Shown here piece after piece: positions 31,549 through 34,753 of a DNA stretch of 34,753 nt. The notes beneath the pieces are model-generated. The model was given only the letters and a program-made list of their open reading frames with translations. It was not told the origin of the DNA and searched no databases. Positions within the stretch are counted from its first letter, which is position 1; the number at the start of each line of letters is the position of its first letter. This stretch comes from Planctomycetota bacterium. Lineage in GTDB: Bacteria > Planctomycetota > UBA8108 > UBA1146 > JAJFFE01. A program made the translations under genes and the position numbers. The stretch spans positions 1 to 34,753 of the forward strand of contig JAJFFE010000131.1 of the NCBI GenBank assembly GCA_021776775.1. Reading direction: 5' to 3'.

Positions 31549-34053
31549 ATGCAAGATCAATTCGGACGCCAGAGCGTTGTAGCCTATGTGGGTGGCCTCG
31601 GTGCTGCGGACGGCGCCGGTGCTGACGAAACTAGCGTCGTCGACGCGCCGGCACTTGCAGACGATTCCGACGCGGCAGCGGCAGCCGCCGGCGATCCAGC
31701 CTTCACGCCCGCGAGCAAGAAGTACGAAGTGGTGGCGCCGATCGGGCAAGGCGGCATGGGCGAAGTGATGCTGGTGGTGGACCACGATCTGCGGCGAGAC
31801 GTGGCGATGAAGGTGTTGCGCGACAGCCACGCAACGCAGCCGGTGATGAAGCGGAAGTTCGTCGCTGAGGCGCAAGCGACGAGTCAGCTCGAGCATCCGG
31901 GGATTCCGCCGGTTCACGATATCGGTGTCGATACCGACGGCCGGGTGTGGTTCACGATGAAAGTCGTACGCGGGCGCACGCTGACGGAAGTGTTGCACGA
32001 TTTGTTGCTGGGTCGCAAGGAGACGCGCGCCGAGTACAACCTGCACAAGCTGGTATCCGTCATGGAACGCATCGCCGAAGCGCTGCACTTCGCGCACGAG
32101 AAGGGCGTGATCCATCGCGACCTGAAACCGGATAATGTGATGCTGGGCGAGTTCGGTGAAGTGCACGTGATGGACTGGGGCATCGCCAAGGTCGAAACGT
32201 CAGTCGACGATGTCGACGATGAATTCGCCGACACCGAGGGCGACGTTCGAACGCTGGACACCGACGACCCGCTGCTGACGCAAGTCGGCACGATCAAGGG
32301 CACGATTCCGTACATGAGCCCGGAGCAGGCGCGCGGCGAGACGCTGGATCGCTCGAGCGATGTCTACGCGCTTGGTGCGCTACTCTATGAAGTGCTGACG
32401 CTGCAACCAGCCTTTGAAGGCACCGGCGCTGGTCTGCTAGCGCGCGTGCGCGCGGGATCGTGTGCGCCGGTGCGGACGCGCAACGCGCGACGCGCGGTGC
32501 CGGAAGACCTGGCGGAGTTGGTGGAGCGTGCGATGAGCGCGTCGCCGGCGGCGCGGCCGGCGACCGCGGACGCTTTTGCCGTTGAGCTGCGCGGCTGGTT
32601 GGATGGTCGTGCGGAGAAGGCGCGTCGCCACCGAGAGGCGGAGGCGCTGGCGGCGCAAGGCAAGACGGCGATTGCGCACTACACACAGCTGCAACGTGAG
32701 CTTGGGATGGCAGAGGAGGCCGTGGAGGCAGAGTCGGGCAAGTACCAATCGTGGCAGCCGATCGCAGAGACGCAGCCACTGATCGAAGCGCAAAACCTCG
32801 TCGAGAAGCTGCGCACGGACGAGGCGCTGGCGTTCGCCGATGGGCAGCGGCTGCTAGACGCCGCACTGCTCGCGGAAGAAGGCAACGCGACGGCGCGGAC
32901 GGCGCTGGCGGAGCTGTGGAAGGGTCGCCTCGAAAAGGCCGAACGCGAAGGGCAACGCCCGGACGCCGCTTATGCGGAGACGATGGTACGGCGCTACGAC
33001 GATGGGCGCTTGGCGGCATTCCTGGCGGGGGACGGAGTGTTAGAGCTGGCTTCTGAACCTGCTGGCGCTGAGGTGACGCTCGAACGCTTCGAGGAAGAAC
33101 ACGGCGTGCTGGTACCGGCTGCTGCGCGCGTGCTAGGCGAGACGCCGCTGGCGCGCGTGGCGTTACCGATGGGAAGCTACCTGTGCACGCTGCGGTTAGC
33201 GGGCTATCGGCAGGTGCGTTATCCGGTTCACATCACACGCGGGCAAAGGTGGCAGGGCAGCGTACGCATGCGAACGGAAGAGGAACTCGGTGAGGAGTTC
33301 GCGCTGGTGGCGGCTGGCGCGTTCATCTATGGCGAGGGGAAAGAGACGACCACCAAGGAGCTGCCGGATTTTCTGATTCGTCGCACTCCGGTGACATTCG
33401 GTGAGTGGGGAGCGTTTCTGTCGGCGGTCGAAGCGGAGGAAGGTGTTGAAGCCGCAGCGAAGTTGATCCCCGCGGTCAAGGGTGACGGCGCGTACATGGA
33501 GCGTGGCGAAGGCGGCGTCTATCGAGTGCTTTCGAACATCGTCGAAGGCCTGTCGCGCGAACGCTGCATTGCAGCATTCGGCGAAACGTTCGAGGAGAGC
33601 ATCGCGGTGATGGGGATCTCGTGGCACGACGCGAATGCGTATTGTGCGTGGAAGACCCGGGTCACGGGTAACGATTGGCGGCTGCCAACGGAGGAAGAGC
33701 GCGAAAAGGCAGCGCGCGGTGTCGATGGCCGTCGCTTTACGTGGGGTAATCTCGAGCATGCGAGCCTGTGCAAGAATGGTGGCAGCCGTAACGAACGGAA
33801 CCAGCCGGAGCCGGTGGGTGCGTTCCCTACGGCGACGTCGGTGTATGGGATGGTTGACGCGGCGGGATCGTTCTTTGAGTGGACGAGTTCTCTGTATGAG
33901 CCTCATGTGCAGGCCTCGGATTCGCGCGTCTACCGCGGCGGCAGCTGGAACTCCCTTGTCGGCTCCGCGCGCGCGGCGAATCGTGTCCGCGACACCCCGG
34001 AGTACCGCATCTCACACATCGGCTTTCGCCCTGCCAGGTCCGTCACGACTTGA
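31549..34053 (+). CDS. Ser/Thr protein kinase with C-terminal PEGA-like and FGE-sulfatase-like domains
   Basis: The 834-aa protein has an Ala/Asp-rich N-terminus, then a Hanks-type kinase: IGQGGMGEV loop, Lys88 in VAMKVL, HRDLKPDN with Asp191, DWG with Asp209 in place of DFG, and SPEQARGE. A helical, Ala/Glu-rich linker follows (about 350-490), then a PEGA-like segment (LASEPAGAEVTL) and an FGE-sulfatase domain from about 585 (FLIRRTPVTFGEWGAFL, WRLPTEEEREKAARG, YRGGSWNSLVGSARAANR, IGFRPARS). Catalytic FGE has paired cysteines after GGS; here the sequence is GGSWNSLVGSAR without them, so the domain is probably a ligand-binding sensor. No membrane helix is visible, so the kinase is cytoplasmic. 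Confidence 0.93.
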   Translation: MQDQFGRQSVVAYVGGLGAADGAGADETSVVDAPALADDSDAAAAAAGDPAFTPASKKYEVVAPIGQGGMGEVMLVVDHDLRRDVAMKVLRDSHATQPVMKRKFVAEAQATSQLEHPGIPPVHDIGVDTDGRVWFTMKVVRGRTLTEVLHDLLLGRKETRAEYNLHKLVSVMERIAEALHFAHEKGVIHRDLKPDNVMLGEFGEVHVMDWGIAKVETSVDDVDDEFADTEGDVRTLDTDDPLLTQVGTIKGTIPYMSPEQARGETLDRSSDVYALGALLYEVLTLQPAFEGTGAGLLARVRAGSCAPVRTRNARRAVPEDLAELVERAMSASPAARPATADAFAVELRGWLDGRAEKARRHREAEALAAQGKTAIAHYTQLQRELGMAEEAVEAESGKYQSWQPIAETQPLIEAQNLVEKLRTDEALAFADGQRLLDAALLAEEGNATARTALAELWKGRLEKAEREGQRPDAAYAETMVRRYDDGRLAAFLAGDGVLELASEPAGAEVTLERFEEEHGVLVPAAARVLGETPLARVALPMGSYLCTLRLAGYRQVRYPVHITRGQRWQGSVRMRTEEELGEEFALVAAGAFIYGEGKETTTKELPDFLIRRTPVTFGEWGAFLSAVEAEEGVEAAAKLIPAVKGDGAYMERGEGGVYRVLSNIVEGLSRERCIAAFGETFEESIAVMGISWHDANAYCAWKTRVTGNDWRLPTEEEREKAARGVDGRRFTWGNLEHASLCKNGGSRNERNQPEPVGAFPTATSVYGMVDAAGSFFEWTSSLYEPHVQASDSRVYRGGSWNSLVGSARAANRVRDTPEYRISHIGFRPARSVTT

Positions 34054-34065
34054 TCCTTCACGACT

Positions 34066-34332
34066 TTACCACTTGCCGCGCTGCGACTTCGGGGGCCGCC
34101 CCCGAGGCTTCACGAGGGAGGCTCCCGATTGGTAGCGACGGATCCACCGGTAGACGGTGCTCTCGTCGTAGCCGAATGATTCGGCGATCCTCCTCATGGA
34201 CAGTCCCGAGGCCCGGGCCCGCAGGATCGCCTGCACCGTGGACTGGCGCTCCTCTTCACGCCGCCGGACTTCCTCTGCTTGCCAGTGATGGCGATCTTCG
34301 AGGGACTGAGCGGCGCGTTCTGATTTCGTCAT
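34066..34332 (-). CDS. 88-aa helix-turn-helix protein, transposase-like
   Basis: ATG 34332 gives an 88-aa basic protein. A charged helix (DRHHWQAEEVRRREEERQ) is followed by a helix-turn-helix, AILRARASGLSMRRIAESFGYDESTVYRWIRRY, and a basic tail GRPPKSQRGKW. This is the DNA-binding type found at the front of transposases and resolvases. Its start overlaps the stop of the gene before it (ATGA). No DDE domain follows: the stop is 12 bases from the convergent kinase stop. It is either a complete small regulator or a truncated transposase. Confidence 0.65.
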   Translation of the reverse strand: MTKSERAAQSLEDRHHWQAEEVRRREEERQSTVQAILRARASGLSMRRIAESFGYDESTVYRWIRRYQSGASLVKPRGRPPKSQRGKW

Positions 34333-34568
34333 GGCCTGCGCCCCCGCCGGACTGCGGGGCTCACGAGGACGACGCGGCTCACGTTGGCCCGCGCCTCTTC
34401 GATCCTCAAGCGTCGCCGAAGCTCGGCGTTCTCTTCCTCGAGGAGCAGGACCTCCGCGTCCCGCTCCGAGGACCGGTAACGGGGACGCCCGACCGGGCGC
34501 GGTTCGTTCGCCTGGACCAGCGCGTCGATCGCCGCGTGGAGAAGTGGCGACAGGCCGCGGAGCAACAC
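34329..34568 (-). CDS. Small basic coiled-coil protein upstream of the HTH gene
   Basis: The reliable part is GRPRYRSSERDAEVLLLEEENAELRRRLRIEEARANVSRVVL, a basic GRP motif and then a Glu/Leu/Arg coiled coil (written here in blocks: GRPRYR, EVLLLEEENAELRRRLRIEEA). Similar segments occur in accessory proteins of insertion sequences. The stop overlaps the start of the HTH gene. The start is uncertain: GTG 34568 is proposed, a TTG at 34679 is possible, and the upstream half overlaps an opposite-strand fragment with better protein character. Confidence 0.45.
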   Translation of the reverse strand: MLLRGLSPLLHAAIDALVQANEPRPVGRPRYRSSERDAEVLLLEEENAELRRRLRIEEARANVSRVVLVSPAVRRGRRP

Positions 34569-34664
34569 GGAAGCACCTACGAACAAGCACGGGAACGAGC
34601 ATCCAGCCAGAGCGCGTCGTTGAAAACAATTGAAGAACTCGAGAAACGCACCCGTCACCGATAG
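34503..34664 (+). pseudogene. C-terminal coiled-coil fragment, plus strand
   Basis: The frame reads LDQRVDRRVEKWRQAAEQHG, STYEQARERASSQSASLKTI, EELEKRTRHR and stops at TAG 34662. Composition (Glu, Gln, Lys, Arg, Ala, Ser) is that of a real helical protein. To its left the frame runs antisense to the HTH genes and loses protein character, so the fragment appears to have been cut off from its N-terminal part, perhaps by insertion of the HTH pair. Confidence 0.45.
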
Positions 34665-34713
34665 GAAGTCTCGACTCAAGGAGTGTACGCACAGCGGGTT
34701 GTGGAATCACTCG

Positions 34714-34751
34714 CGGGTTCCGCGCGGAGCGTGGGGCGCGCGCTGAACCCG
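34714..34751. repeat. Inverted repeat at the right edge
   Basis: CGGGTTC (34714-34720) and GAACCCG (34745-34751) are perfect inverted copies around a GC-rich 24-base centre with further GCGCG pairing. It lies beyond the coiled-coil fragment and could be a terminator-like hairpin or an element end. The window stops two bases later. Confidence 0.4.
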
Positions 34752-34753
34752 AA

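Noticed and set aside
33300..34053. Formylglycine-generating enzyme activating the sulfatase
   Set aside because: The paired catalytic cysteines are absent after GGS, and the domain is fused to a cytoplasmic kinase.
1..34753. tRNA, rRNA, tmRNA, RNase P RNA or CRISPR array
   Set aside because: No region showed the required conserved cores or regular short repeats with spacers when read by eye; a covariance scan was not possible.

Overview
The window looks like the chromosome of a Planctomycetota bacterium. The evidence is a high-GC backbone, a cytochrome-c-like PSCyt1/DUF1549/DUF1553 gene translationally coupled to a Tat-exported DUF1501 gene, a secreted sulfatase, secreted proteins with dockerin-like EF-hand tails of the GDxNxD type, and a large soluble Ser/Thr kinase with a DWG motif and a C-terminal FGE-like domain. 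The species cannot be named from the sequence. No rRNA, tRNA or CRISPR array was seen.

Layout. 1-4677 (minus) is a secreted subtilisin-family protease with fibronectin-III-like repeats that runs off the left edge. 4688-5295 is a gene-free gap holding an orphan plus-strand terminator. 5296-7673 (minus) is msrB, a sulfatase and a small GspF-like membrane protein split by an in-frame TAG. 7674-8696 is gene-free and carries a pair of 198-bp inverted repeats. 8697-13201 (minus) is the DUF1501 and PSCyt1/DUF1553 pair. 13328-18951 (plus) is a sugar operon: ROK regulator, short-chain dehydrogenase, sugar-binding lipoprotein, double ATPase and permease, with a palindromic candidate operator in the divergent promoter. 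19086-21115 holds two secreted EF-hand proteins, one a metallo-beta-lactamase-fold hydrolase. 21232-22154 is clpS plus a DUF2017 gene.

The most unusual part is 22155-31548, an accessory stretch between clpS/DUF2017 and the kinase. It carries short orphan genes, nearly all on the plus strand: a GNAT acetyltransferase, a methyltransferase, an unknown 265-aa family, DUF5984, DUF4279, two lipoproteins and a 76-aa protein. A stem-loop intergenic repeat family marks both ends and several internal joints. Its middle (22828-25735) is a gene graveyard: a 5'-truncated paralogue with a TGG-to-TGA nonsense codon, an IS66 TnpB fragment, a fragment of a CBASS-type nucleotidyltransferase, an antisense dockerin tail, and a TlpA-like thioredoxin fragment. 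That thioredoxin fragment reads W-UGA-G-P-C, with a GGUC-loop hairpin 31 nt after the UGA. It is either a broken gene or the relic of a selenoprotein.

The sugar operon forms a coherent unit of regulation, uptake and oxidation. The sulfatase and the DUF1501/DUF1553 genes fit the polysaccharide-degrading secretome usual in this phylum. The accessory stretch looks like a turnover zone for immunity-like and defence-related single genes.
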